Assembly: GCA_003650305.1 (NCBI GenBank)
Contig: QMOV01000003.1
Coordinates: 1 to 64,000 of the forward strand
Reading direction: 5' to 3'
From: Bacteroidota bacterium
GTDB taxonomy: Bacteria; Bacteroidota; Bacteroidia; Flavobacteriales; Flavobacteriaceae
Length of the DNA stretch: 64,000 bases
Positions 10,400 through 18,366 of the stretch are shown here, piece by piece. Every line of letters begins with the position of its first letter. Within the stretch, counting starts at the first letter, position 1. Position numbers and translations under genes: made by a program. The notes beneath the pieces are model-generated. The model made no database searches. It had not been told where the DNA came from and saw only the letters and a program-made list of their open reading frames with translations.

Positions 10400-11380
10400 C
10401 TAAAAGTCAGCATCAAAGCTGAATTTGTCTTTCTCTTCTTCTTTATTAAGCACGCCTGCTTTTTGGTATTCTGACACACGTTTCTCAAAGAAATTAGTTT
10501 TTCCTTGTAAAGAAATCATGTCCATAAAGTCGAAAGGATTTGTGGAATTATAGACTTTTTCGCAACCAAATTCCACCAATAATCTATCGGTTACAAATTC
10601 AAGATATTGAGTCATTAATTTTGCATTCATCCCAATTAAACTTACAGGAAGTGACTCGGTAATAAATGAACGCTCAATATCTAAAGCATTGGTTAATATT
10701 CCTGTAATTCTATCTTTTGGCACTTTATTTACAATATGATTTTGATGCAAATGCACAGCGAAATCACAATGCAGACCTTCGTCTCTTGAAATAAGCTCGT
10801 TAGAAAAGGTTAACCCAGGTAATAAACCGCGTTTTTTAAGCCAGAATATTGAGCAAAAACTTCCAGAAAAGAATATGCCCTCAACTGCTGCAAAAGCAAT
10901 TAAACGTTCTGCAAAACTTGGACTATCAATCCATTTTAAAGCCCAATCTGCTTTTTCTTTAATTGCAGGAAAAACATCAATAGCCCTAAATAAGTCATTT
11001 TTTTCAGCTTCATCTTTTACATAAGTATCAATTAATAACGAATATACTTCTGAATGGATATTCTCCATCATTATTTGAAATCCGTAAAAGAATTTTGCTT
11101 CGGTATATTGAACTTCTGAAACAAAATTTTCAGCTAAATTTTCATTTACGATTCCATCACTTGCAGCAAAAAACGCTAAAATATGCTTGATGAAATAGCG
11201 CTCGTCGTCATTTAGTTTGGTATTCCAATCAGAAATATCTTGATGTAAATCAATTTCTTCTGCTGTCCAAATACTAGCTTCTTGTTTTTTATACCATTCC
11301 CAAATATCATGATGTTTAATAGGAAAAATTACAAATCGATCCTTATTTTCTTGTAAAATGGGCTCAATTTGTTGTGACAT
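10400..11380 (-). CDS. nrdB: Ribonucleoside-diphosphate reductase class Ia, beta subunit
   Basis: A 326-residue ferritin-like small subunit that holds the diiron site and tyrosyl radical. The ligand helices are recognisable: [49 protein letters not shown] and [15 protein letters not shown]. The Tyr in SEVYSLL is at the place of the radical Tyr in eukaryotic-type R2 proteins, and the whole motif is closer to eukaryotic R2 than to E. coli NrdB. The C-terminal tail FSFDADF fits the peptide that docks on NrdA. The gene precedes nrdA with a 192-base gap in which I see no other gene. I looked for paired NrdR boxes upstream and did not find convincing ones. Confidence 0.96.
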   Translation of the reverse strand: MSQQIEPILQENKDRFVIFPIKHHDIWEWYKKQEASIWTAEEIDLHQDISDWNTKLNDDERYFIKHILAFFAASDGIVNENLAENFVSEVQYTEAKFFYGFQIMMENIHSEVYSLLIDTYVKDEAEKNDLFRAIDVFPAIKEKADWALKWIDSPSFAERLIAFAAVEGIFFSGSFCSIFWLKKRGLLPGLTFSNELISRDEGLHCDFAVHLHQNHIVNKVPKDRITGILTNALDIERSFITESLPVSLIGMNAKLMTQYLEFVTDRLLVEFGCEKVYNSTNPFDFMDMISLQGKTNFFEKRVSEYQKAGVLNKEEEKDKFSFDADF

Positions 11381-11543
11381 ATTTATAATTTGTTTTGAAA
11401 TTTATTACTCTGATTATTGCTTCGAATTGGAGCTAACAAATATTTAAAATTGATGCCAAAAAAGAAAGGTTATTTCACAAACATTGTTAACAAGTTCTTA
11501 ACAACGAACAGTTTTAAACTTAAATGAAGTAAAAATTAATCGC

Positions 11544-11576
11544 ATTGTAGAGCGCTGTTTATTAGTGCTTTACAAT
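11544..11576 (+). other. 13-bp hairpin with G-U pairs on the plus strand
   Basis: ATTGTAGAGCGCT pairs with AGTGCTTTACAAT across a 7-base loop; 11 Watson-Crick and two G-U pairs. No U-run follows, so it is not a terminator. It may be part of an untranslated RNA. Confidence 0.5.
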
Positions 11577-11624
11577 TATAAACATAATGTAACTCCATGA
11601 ACTTGGGCTTTTTATGAGACGGCA

Positions 11625-11650
11625 AAAAGAGAATTTTAAAGTTCTCTTTT
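11625..11650. terminator. AT-rich hairpin ending in a U-run, possible terminator
   Basis: AAAAGAGAA pairs with TTCTCTTTT across an 8-base loop. The stem includes A/T runs at its base, so it could act as a terminator on either strand, though a weak one. Confidence 0.45.
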
Positions 11651-11681
11651 GGACTCACTTAATTACAAATTAAACCAAATA

Positions 11682-11710
11682 AAAAGTGAGAGTTAACAAC
11701 TCTCACTTTT
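11682..11710. terminator. Perfect 13-bp hairpin, probable bidirectional terminator
   Basis: AAAAGTGAGAGTT and AACTCTCACTTTT form a perfect stem with the 3-base loop AAC. The A and T runs at the base allow termination in either direction. Confidence 0.65.
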
Positions 11711-11746
11711 CCCAATAATTAACTGAACTAACTAAAACTAAACAAA

Positions 11747-11771
11747 AAAACCAGAATCTCTTCTGGTTTTT
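11747..11771 (+). terminator. Rho-independent terminator-like hairpin
   Basis: AAAACCAGAA pairs with TTCTGGTTTT across the loop TCTC, followed by one more T. This is a good terminator shape, but no gene ends upstream of it on the plus strand. Confidence 0.65.
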
Positions 11772-12015
11772 AATCGATTAATAGCAATTAACCTTAAAGT
11801 GACCCCTACATCACTTCATATATTTTTAGCCTAAACCAAAATTTTTACTTTAGGGCATAAATATCTTAAAAAAAAGATCTTAAAAATATTTCAATGTATG
11901 GATAGTCATTTTTAATGTATGAATGGTATATTCTTTTTTATACAATAAATTAGTAGCTTTACAAAAAACTAACTATACAGTAAATACTACCAGTTATACA
12001 AGCTGCTAAAAGATT

Positions 12016-12023
12016 TAACTTTG
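12016..12023 (+). promoter_or_regulatory. Flavobacterial -7 box upstream of LytTR regulator
   Basis: TAACTTTG matches the Bacteroidota sigma-A -7 consensus TAnnTTTG, 20 bases before the start codon at 12043. No clear TTG (-33) is seen at the proper distance. Confidence 0.45.
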
Positions 12024-12042
12024 CACTAATTATTTTTAATAT

Positions 12043-12777
12043 ATGTTAAATGCTGTAATTGTTGACGACGAACCAAAAGCTATCCAAAGTTTATCTTGGG
12101 AACTTACTAATTTTAGTGAAGATATTAAGATTATTAAAACCTTTACTAATCCTGAAGATGCGCTGGGTTTTTTAAAAACCAATACTCCAGATTGTTTGTT
12201 TTTAGATATACAAATGCCAACTATGGACGGATTTCAGTTTCTTGAAAAATTAACGACTAGAGATTTTGCTGTCGTTATTACTACTGCTTATGATGAGTAT
12301 GCCATAAAAGCTTTAAAACATGAAGCAATGGACTATTTACTAAAACCTATTGATTCTGATGATTTAAGTGACACTATACAAAAAATAATAAAGTTTAATT
12401 CGCGTATTTTAAATTCTAATAAATTAGAGAAAATTCTTTTAGATATAAATAAAAAGCAGAGTAACAAGAAAATTACTTTGAATACAGATGGAAAATTAAT
12501 GTTTCTTAAGACTAAAGACATTTTATTTATTCAATCTGATGGTAATTACAGTACCTTCTTTTTAACAAAAAATCAAAAACTTGTGGTAACCAAAAAGCTA
12601 AAGGATGTAAATAGTCTTTTACCTGAACATGAATTTTTTAGAATTCATAATTCATTTATAGTTAATTTAAATAAGGTTAAAGAATTTTTAAAAACCGACG
12701 GTTATGTTGTCATGGAATCTAATCATAAAATTCCAGTAGCACGACAACGAAAATCAGATTTTTTAAAAAAATTATAA
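12043..12777 (+). CDS. LytTR-family response regulator
   Basis: A 244-residue two-domain regulator. Residues 1-118 are a receiver domain: acidic cluster VDDEP at 8-11, phospho-acceptor Asp55 in LFLDIQMP, Thr in VITTAYDEYA, and Lys in LLKPID. Residues 145-244 are a LytTR DNA-binding domain (LKTKDILFIQSDGNYS, FFRIHNSFIVNLNKVKEF). It is translationally coupled to the downstream histidine kinase through a TAATG overlap, so the two form a cognate pair. LytTR regulators bind direct repeats, usually upstream of their own and neighbouring operons; no target site could be identified with confidence. The long hairpin-rich region upstream may be its leader or control region. Confidence 0.94.
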   Translation: MLNAVIVDDEPKAIQSLSWELTNFSEDIKIIKTFTNPEDALGFLKTNTPDCLFLDIQMPTMDGFQFLEKLTTRDFAVVITTAYDEYAIKALKHEAMDYLLKPIDSDDLSDTIQKIIKFNSRILNSNKLEKILLDINKKQSNKKITLNTDGKLMFLKTKDILFIQSDGNYSTFFLTKNQKLVVTKKLKDVNSLLPEHEFFRIHNSFIVNLNKVKEFLKTDGYVVMESNHKIPVARQRKSDFLKKL

Positions 12778-14765
12778 TGTCTTTTAACACACATCTATCT
12801 TCTGCAATTAAATTATTAATCTTATGGATTATTATTACTCCACTGTTTTTACTTCACACTTCTAAAACAGTTGCACAAGGTTCTTTAGAAATACCTTTTA
12901 AAGATATTATAGATAACGCACTTACTTTAAAATCTCCAAAAATTGAGACAATAGATTCTATTTTTTTTAAATATAAAAATGATTCTATTAAAATGAAGCA
13001 TTTTGTCCTGTTAAGTAAAAACTCAAATTATTTAGAAGGTCAGTCTTATGCCCTAAATGCCCTTGGAACAATTTATAGAAATATATCTCATTACTCTAAA
13101 GCTATTGAGAGCCATAAACAAGCTGAAGAGTTAGCTGAAAAAACAAATAATATAGAATTAACAATCCTTAGTTTAAATATGCAAGGAGTCGCTTATAGGA
13201 GAATGGACTTTATTCGTTCTGCACTCGATTATCATGAAAAAGCACTTAACATTGCAAACACTATTGAAGATCCTTCAGATTATATTAAGAAAGGTATTGC
13301 TGTATCACAAAATAGTATGGGTAATATTTACTTGGCTCTAAAGCAATACGATTTAGCATTGGTGCAGTTTAACAAATCGCTTACCATAGAAAAAGATCTA
13401 AATAATAAACTTGGGCTAGCGATAAACTATCAAAATATTGGTTACGTTAAAGAATATAAAGGTCTTCTTGAAGATGCTCTAAAAGATTATGAAACGTCTT
13501 TAAGTTATTATAACGAAATAAATTCTCAAGTTGGTCGCGTAATATGTAACAATAGTATAGTGCGGATTTATATTAAACAAGAAAAGTTTTCTGATGCTCT
13601 TAAACTTTCAAAAAGCACTCTTAATAAAGCTTTAGAGGTTGGAGATCAGTTTTATATTTCTACCTCTTATATGAATTTGGGCTGGGCAAATTTTACTTTA
13701 AACAATTTAGCACAAGCCGAAGAAAATCTTAATCTCGCTATGGAGGTTTCTAAAAAGTATGGCTTAAAGTCTTCTGAAATAGAAGTTCATGAACATCTTG
13801 CTGAATTCTATACTAAAAAAGGTAATCATCAAGCTGCATTATTGGAGTTTAAAATGGCCCATGACATAGAAAAATCTATTAATAACGAAAGGAATTTAAA
13901 TTATATAAACGATTTGGTTTTAAAGTATGAAAGCGAAAGTAAAAGCAATACTATTAAAGCATTAGCATATGAAAATGAACTTGTTAAATCTAGACTAGAA
14001 AAAAACCAACTCGCACTACTCTTTGGATTATTAGGAATTATTTTAGTGTCAATCGTTTTTACTGTTTACGACAGGCACAAACAGTTAAAACAAGAAAAGA
14101 AAATTTTAACTTTAGAGCAGGATATGCTTCGTGGGCAAATGAATCCTCATTTCATTTTTAATTCTTTAAACTCTATTAAACTTTATATTATTAATAATGA
14201 AAAGGAAAATGCTGTTTATTATTTAAACAAGTTTGCTAAACTTATTCGCAAAATTCTTATGGCTTCATCTGAAAAAGAGATACCACTTTCTAATGAGCTA
14301 GATACAATGGAACTTTACATGAATATTGAGAACATTAGATTTTCTAACGAAATAGCATTTAATATCATGATTGACAATAATGTAAATGCTCATAGTATTA
14401 AAGTTCCTTCTCTAATACTGCAACCCTTTATAGAAAATGCGCTTTGGCATGGCTTATCTTCAAAAAAAGAAGATAAAAAAATTGAGGTAAAAGTAGAAAA
14501 AAATAAAAAAAAGCATATTACTATTTCAATAACAGATAATGGTGTTGGTAGAAAAGCATCAAAAAAAATAAATAAACAAAAAACTTTAAAACGAAAATCT
14601 TTTGGCATAGAATTAACCAAAGAACGATTAGAAAACTTCTCTAAAAGATATACAAATATATATACTATTAAAATTGAAGATTTACACGATAAACAAGGTA
14701 ATGCGTCTGGTACTAAAATAATTCTTGATATTCCAATACATTTAATCTCAAACGAAAAAGGTTAA
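12777..14765 (+). CDS. TPR-repeat sensor histidine kinase (His_kinase/LytS type)
   Basis: A 662-residue membrane sensor. A signal-like hydrophobic segment covers residues 11-32. Residues 80-375 contain about seven tetratricopeptide repeats in the periplasm (for example NSMGNIYLALKQYDLALVQF). A transmembrane helix follows at 413-430, then a short coiled coil and the His_kinase domain with phospho-acceptor His458 in QMNPHFIFNSLNS. The ATPase part has the N box around LILQPFIENALWHGL and the G box ITDNGVGR. It begins with the last base of the regulator's stop codon (TAATG). The signal is unknown; the TPR sensor suggests a protein or peptide ligand. Its 3' end overlaps the convergent DUF3109 gene by 4 bases. 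Confidence 0.94.
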   Translation: MSFNTHLSSAIKLLILWIIITPLFLLHTSKTVAQGSLEIPFKDIIDNALTLKSPKIETIDSIFFKYKNDSIKMKHFVLLSKNSNYLEGQSYALNALGTIYRNISHYSKAIESHKQAEELAEKTNNIELTILSLNMQGVAYRRMDFIRSALDYHEKALNIANTIEDPSDYIKKGIAVSQNSMGNIYLALKQYDLALVQFNKSLTIEKDLNNKLGLAINYQNIGYVKEYKGLLEDALKDYETSLSYYNEINSQVGRVICNNSIVRIYIKQEKFSDALKLSKSTLNKALEVGDQFYISTSYMNLGWANFTLNNLAQAEENLNLAMEVSKKYGLKSSEIEVHEHLAEFYTKKGNHQAALLEFKMAHDIEKSINNERNLNYINDLVLKYESESKSNTIKALAYENELVKSRLEKNQLALLFGLLGIILVSIVFTVYDRHKQLKQEKKILTLEQDMLRGQMNPHFIFNSLNSIKLYIINNEKENAVYYLNKFAKLIRKILMASSEKEIPLSNELDTMELYMNIENIRFSNEIAFNIMIDNNVNAHSIKVPSLILQPFIENALWHGLSSKKEDKKIEVKVEKNKKKHITISITDNGVGRKASKKINKQKTLKRKSFGIELTKERLENFSKRYTNIYTIKIEDLHDKQGNASGTKIILDIPIHLISNEKG

Positions 14766-15331
14766 CTACTCATGTCGTGTGCAACTTTTTCAAGTTCCAT
14801 ATACCAATCTTTTCCAAACTTTCTAATTAGAGCTTCTTTTACAAATTTATAGATTGGAACTTGTAGTTCTTTGCCTAAAGTACAAGCGTCATCACAAATG
14901 TGCCACTTTTGGAAATTAACTGCCGAGAACTCACTGTAATCTTTAACTCTTACAGGATATAAATGACATGATAAAGGTTTTTTCCAAGAAACCTCTCCTT
15001 GATTATAAGCCTCTTCTATCGCGCAAAGTGCAATCCCTCTATAATCATAATATACATAAGCACAATCTGTATTATTGATTAATGGTGTTTCTAATTCGCC
15101 ATCTTTAGTTGTAATAAAAGTTCCCTTTTTTTTAATAGTTTTAATGCTTTCTTGTCTTAAAAATGGTTTTATTTTTGGATAAATTTTTTGTAAAATTTCA
15201 GCTTCTTGCTTATCTAATGGTGCTCCAGCATCACCATCTACACAACACGCACCTTTACATGCATTTAAATTGCAAACAAAATCTTCCTCAATAATTTCTT
15301 CTGAAACTATTGCTTTTCCTAATTGAAACAT
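14762..15331 (-). CDS. DUF3109 family cysteine-rich protein
   Basis: A 189-residue protein with clustered cysteines: CNLNACKGACC at 22-32, then DCAYVYY, ALCAIEEAY, SCHLYPVRV and HICDDAC. This layout is that of DUF3109, related to the YkgJ-type proteins proposed to bind zinc or an iron-sulphur cluster. No enzymatic reaction is established. It is a single gene, transcribed away from marC, with a 4-base tail-to-tail overlap with the histidine kinase gene. The start at 15331 gives the conserved N-terminus (MFQLGKAIVSEEI). Confidence 0.88.
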   Translation of the reverse strand: MFQLGKAIVSEEIIEEDFVCNLNACKGACCVDGDAGAPLDKQEAEILQKIYPKIKPFLRQESIKTIKKKGTFITTKDGELETPLINNTDCAYVYYDYRGIALCAIEEAYNQGEVSWKKPLSCHLYPVRVKDYSEFSAVNFQKWHICDDACTLGKELQVPIYKFVKEALIRKFGKDWYMELEKVAHDMSS

Positions 15332-15417
15332 TCTGCAAAAATAGAGAAACTTTACTATTTTTTATTCACAATTCAATAATAAATAGCGACATTTGCAGAC
15401 AATTAAAATTATAATAA

Positions 15418-15996
15418 ATGCAATTAGATTTTAAAGAAATATTTACAGCTTTTATGGTGTTATTCGCTGTAATAGACATAGTTGGGAATATTCCAATAAT
15501 AATTGATTTGCGTAAAAAAGTTGGACATATACAGAGTGAAAAAGCATCTATAATTGCTGGAATTATAATGATTGTTTTTCTTTTTCTTGGAGAACAGATT
15601 TTGAGCCTTATTGGGATTGATGTTAACTCTTTTGCAGTTGCAGGAGCTTTTATTTTATTCTTTATCGCTTTAGAAATGATTTTAGGAATTACACTTTATA
15701 AAGATGAAGATAACACTGCTTTAACTGCTTCTGTATTTCCGTTAGCCTTTCCATTAATTGCTGGACCAGGAAGTTTAACTACACTGCTTTCTTTAAGAGC
15801 CGAATTTAGATTAGAAAATATTATTGTCGCTGTTATTATTAATGTAATAGTTATTTACATCGTTTTAAAAACATCGTCACGAATTGAACGTGTTATTGGT
15901 AAAAACGGAATTAGTATTATTCGTAAAATATTTGGCGTAGTTTTACTTGCTATTGCTGTAAAACTGTTTGCGCACAACATTAAAGCATTATTTTAA
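15418..15996 (+). CDS. MarC-family integral membrane protein
   Basis: A 192-residue protein with six hydrophobic segments. Family features visible are the N-terminal FMVLFAVIDIVGNIPIII, the central AGAFILFFIALEMILGI and the PLAFPLIAGPGSLTTLLSL loop. MarC proteins lie in the inner membrane; the name came from a proposed drug-resistance role that was later withdrawn, so function is unknown. A small membrane-protein gene follows after only 2 bases, suggesting the two are made together. Confidence 0.93.
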   Translation: MQLDFKEIFTAFMVLFAVIDIVGNIPIIIDLRKKVGHIQSEKASIIAGIIMIVFLFLGEQILSLIGIDVNSFAVAGAFILFFIALEMILGITLYKDEDNTALTASVFPLAFPLIAGPGSLTTLLSLRAEFRLENIIVAVIINVIVIYIVLKTSSRIERVIGKNGISIIRKIFGVVLLAIAVKLFAHNIKALF

Positions 15997-15998
15997 AC

Positions 15999-16202
15999 AT
16001 GAAGATATTTAGATACATTCTTTTAGTAATTGCAATTATACTTGTAATTTATAACTTAACTAAAATAGATTATAACGATCCTTTTAATAGTGAAAGTATT
16101 ATCGCCTTTATTACTGTGTTTGCTGGACTTTGTGTAGTTTTATTACTTACTATATTAAGACTTTCTAAAAAAATTGAGAACATTGAAAAAAGGAAATCTT
16201 AA
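15999..16202 (+). CDS. Small two-helix membrane protein, unknown
   Basis: A 67-residue protein with two hydrophobic segments (about residues 4-20 and 33-53) separated by a short polar stretch, and a basic, charged C-terminus (SKKIENIEKRKS). I do not recognise the family. Its start lies 2 bases after the marC stop, so translation is probably coupled and the protein may act with MarC. The shape recalls short lipopolysaccharide-assembly-like or DUF membrane proteins, but this is a guess. The gene ends 9 bases before the convergent protease gene. Confidence 0.75.
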   Translation: MKIFRYILLVIAIILVIYNLTKIDYNDPFNSESIIAFITVFAGLCVVLLLTILRLSKKIENIEKRKS

Positions 16203-16211
16203 AGAATGTTA

Positions 16212-17804
16212 TTAGATACCTTCCTGAATTATTTGTTTGATTTTATCTAACATAACATCATTACTGTTAATAATCTTTTCATAGACCTCACTGCCATATA
16301 ATTGCTCTGCTAAAGTTGCTTTAATGTAAAGTTTTACTTCGTCGTTATACGCTAAAAAAGTTATTTTAAATCGTGTTCTCTCATTTAAATATTCTTCAAA
16401 GCGGCTCAAAAAAGCATCACTAACTTTAAAATTATTAATAAAATCTTCTTGCTTAACATCTTTGTAAATGCTTCTATCGCTATCTAAATCTTCAAAAACA
16501 AAATAACTCATAATACCACTAGCCATAATACGATTTATCGTTTCATTTTCCATTTTGTTATTAATAGGTACAAATACATCTGGAATAATGCCACCACCTC
16601 CATAAACCGTTTTGCCTTTTGGAGTTGTAAATTTTAAAGAATCGGCAACTTTTATTTTACTGGCACTTGACAATTCTCCATTATCTATTCTTTCAAAATA
16701 TTCGTGGTAGTAGTCTTTGTTCCCGTTTTTATAGGAACGCTGTATAGAGCGTCCTGTTGGTGTGTAATATCGCGATACTGTAAGTCGTATTGCGCTACCA
16801 TCTCCTAATGACATTTCGCGTTGTACTAACCCTTTACCGTAAGATCTACGTCCTACAATCGTTCCTTTATCGTTGTCTTGCAAAGCTCCAGCAATTATTT
16901 CGCTGGCAGAAGCTGAATTTTCATTTATAAGTACAAATACCTCACCATTTTCAAAACTTCCTCGACTTGTTGCAAAACTTTTTTGAACATTTCCTTTTTT
17001 GTTTTTTGTAAATAAAATGAGTTTCCCTTTTCCTAAAAATTCATCTGCAATTTGTTCTGCTATCCCTAAAAATCCTCCTGGATTATCTCTTAAATCTAGC
17101 ACAAGCTTTGTAACGCCTTCTTCTTGAAGTTTGTCAAGTCCATTCTTAAATTCTTTATAGGTTGACTCTGCAAAACGATTTATTTTAATATATCCTAAAT
17201 CGGTTGTGAGCATATATGCTGCATCTATACTTTTAATTGGGACTTCACTTCGTTTTACTTTAAACTCTAAAAGCTTAGGTTCACCTCTTCGGTAAACTTT
17301 CAAATTAACTTTTGTGTTGGCTTCGCCTTTAAGTTTATTAACAACAGCTTCATTAGTCCAGTTTTTTCCATAAATTGGTTCTCCATTAGCCACTACAATT
17401 CGATCACCTCCTTTTATTCCTGCCTTAATACTCGGTCCATCTTCTAATGCTCTTATTACAGTAACTGTATCTCTATAGGTGTAAAAGCTTACTCCAATTC
17501 CAACAAAATCGCCTTTCATATTTTCAGTAACACTTTGAAGGTCTTTTTTTGGAATGTATGTAGAATGTGGATCTAAATTAGCTAGAATACTATTAACAGC
17601 AACATCTACAATGCTGTCTGTATTTACTTCATCTACATATTCGTAATCAATATAGTCTATTAGCCTATTTAGCTTGTCCTTTTTTGAGTTTGAAGTAAAT
17701 AACCCTTTTGAAGAGTCTGTAAAGTTTAACTTTCCGCCAATAAAAATACCAGCTGCAATGGCAATGCTAATAATGAGAGGTAAATATTTTTTTTGAATAT
17801 TCAT
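16212..17804 (-). CDS. S41 family C-terminal processing peptidase with PDZ domain
   Basis: A 530-residue periplasmic protease. Residues 8-24 form a membrane anchor or signal. A PDZ domain lies at about 95-175 (GIGVSFYTYRDTVTVIRALEDGPS). The S41 catalytic core follows: LVLDLRDNPGG near 235-244, the Ser in NENSASASEI near 297-299 and the general-base Lys324 in GRRSYGKG. CtpA/Prc enzymes trim the C-termini of envelope proteins. The start codon shares one base with the stop of the upstream dCMP deaminase gene (TAATG), so the two are co-translated although their jobs are unrelated. The C-terminal 110 residues are helical and of unknown role. Confidence 0.94.
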   Translation of the reverse strand: MNIQKKYLPLIISIAIAAGIFIGGKLNFTDSSKGLFTSNSKKDKLNRLIDYIDYEYVDEVNTDSIVDVAVNSILANLDPHSTYIPKKDLQSVTENMKGDFVGIGVSFYTYRDTVTVIRALEDGPSIKAGIKGGDRIVVANGEPIYGKNWTNEAVVNKLKGEANTKVNLKVYRRGEPKLLEFKVKRSEVPIKSIDAAYMLTTDLGYIKINRFAESTYKEFKNGLDKLQEEGVTKLVLDLRDNPGGFLGIAEQIADEFLGKGKLILFTKNKKGNVQKSFATSRGSFENGEVFVLINENSASASEIIAGALQDNDKGTIVGRRSYGKGLVQREMSLGDGSAIRLTVSRYYTPTGRSIQRSYKNGNKDYYHEYFERIDNGELSSASKIKVADSLKFTTPKGKTVYGGGGIIPDVFVPINNKMENETINRIMASGIMSYFVFEDLDSDRSIYKDVKQEDFINNFKVSDAFLSRFEEYLNERTRFKITFLAYNDEVKLYIKATLAEQLYGSEVYEKIINSNDVMLDKIKQIIQEGI

Positions 17805-18232
17805 TAGATTAAATCTTCAATAAGTTTTGTGTCTATTCCTGCCCTTTTTAAGAATTGTATTCCAGATTCTTCTCTATAAGCTTTACTATATACAACTCTG
17901 ACTATTCCTGCTTGATGGATTAGTTTACTGCATTCTTTACATGGCGAAAGTGTTATGTATAATGTGGCTCCTTGACAAGATTGGGTTGAAGCTGCTACTT
18001 TTAAAACCGCATTAGCTTCGGCATGCAACACATACCATTTTGTATAACCCTCTTCATCTTCGCAGTTGTTTTCAAATCCTGTTGGCGTACCATTATAACC
18101 GTCAGATATAATCATTCTATCTTTTACAATAAGAGCGCCTACTTGTTTGCGTTGGCAATGGGATAGTTTTCCCCATACTTGTGCCATTCGTAAATAAGCA
18201 ATATCGTATTTCAGTTGTTTTTGTTCTGACAT
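17804..18232 (-). CDS. dCMP deaminase (ComEB family)
   Basis: A 142-residue zinc-dependent deaminase of the dCMP family. The zinc ligands are His70 in HAEANAV with Glu72 as proton shuttle, and Cys98 and Cys101 in SPCKEC. The N-terminal part (CQRKQVGALIVKDRMIISDGYNGTPTG) matches dCMP deaminases, which make dUMP for thymidylate synthesis. It is the first gene of a two-gene unit with the CtpA-type protease. Confidence 0.92.
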   Translation of the reverse strand: MSEQKQLKYDIAYLRMAQVWGKLSHCQRKQVGALIVKDRMIISDGYNGTPTGFENNCEDEEGYTKWYVLHAEANAVLKVAASTQSCQGATLYITLSPCKECSKLIHQAGIVRVVYSKAYREESGIQFLKRAGIDTKLIEDLI

Positions 18233-18296
18233 TAATAATTATTTTTCTAAAATTATACTAACGAAGATACTTGGTTCGTATTTTAATCACAACTTA

Positions 18297-18350
18297 ACAG
18301 TCGTTAAAATTTTACCAAACTTTTATATTGAATTCTTAAACAACGACTGT
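18297..18350. repeat. Inverted repeat ACAGTCGTT / AACGACTGT
   Basis: Two perfect 9-base arms separated by 36 bases, in the 134-base gap between the dsbD stop and the dCMP deaminase start. The role is unknown; it could be a weak terminator for dsbD or a control site for the next gene. Confidence 0.5.
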
Positions 18351-18366
18351 ATTTGTTAGTTAATAA

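Larger units (their letters stand above)
11381..12042. other. Gene-free region between divergent nrdB and LytTR operon, with four hairpins
   Basis: 662 bases without a credible open reading frame on either strand. The right half holds four consecutive hairpins (listed separately) between 11544 and 11770. The first has two G-U pairs when read as plus-strand RNA, which would be A-C mismatches on the minus strand, so a plus-strand transcript is favoured. Left of 11540 and between 11780 and 12010 I see only AT-rich sequence. Both flanking genes point away from this region, so ordinary 3'-end terminators are not expected here. Confidence 0.7.

Noticed and set aside
11381-11600. NrdR boxes upstream of nrdB
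   Set aside because: I looked for two spaced ACACTATATATAGTGT-like words and saw none good enough.
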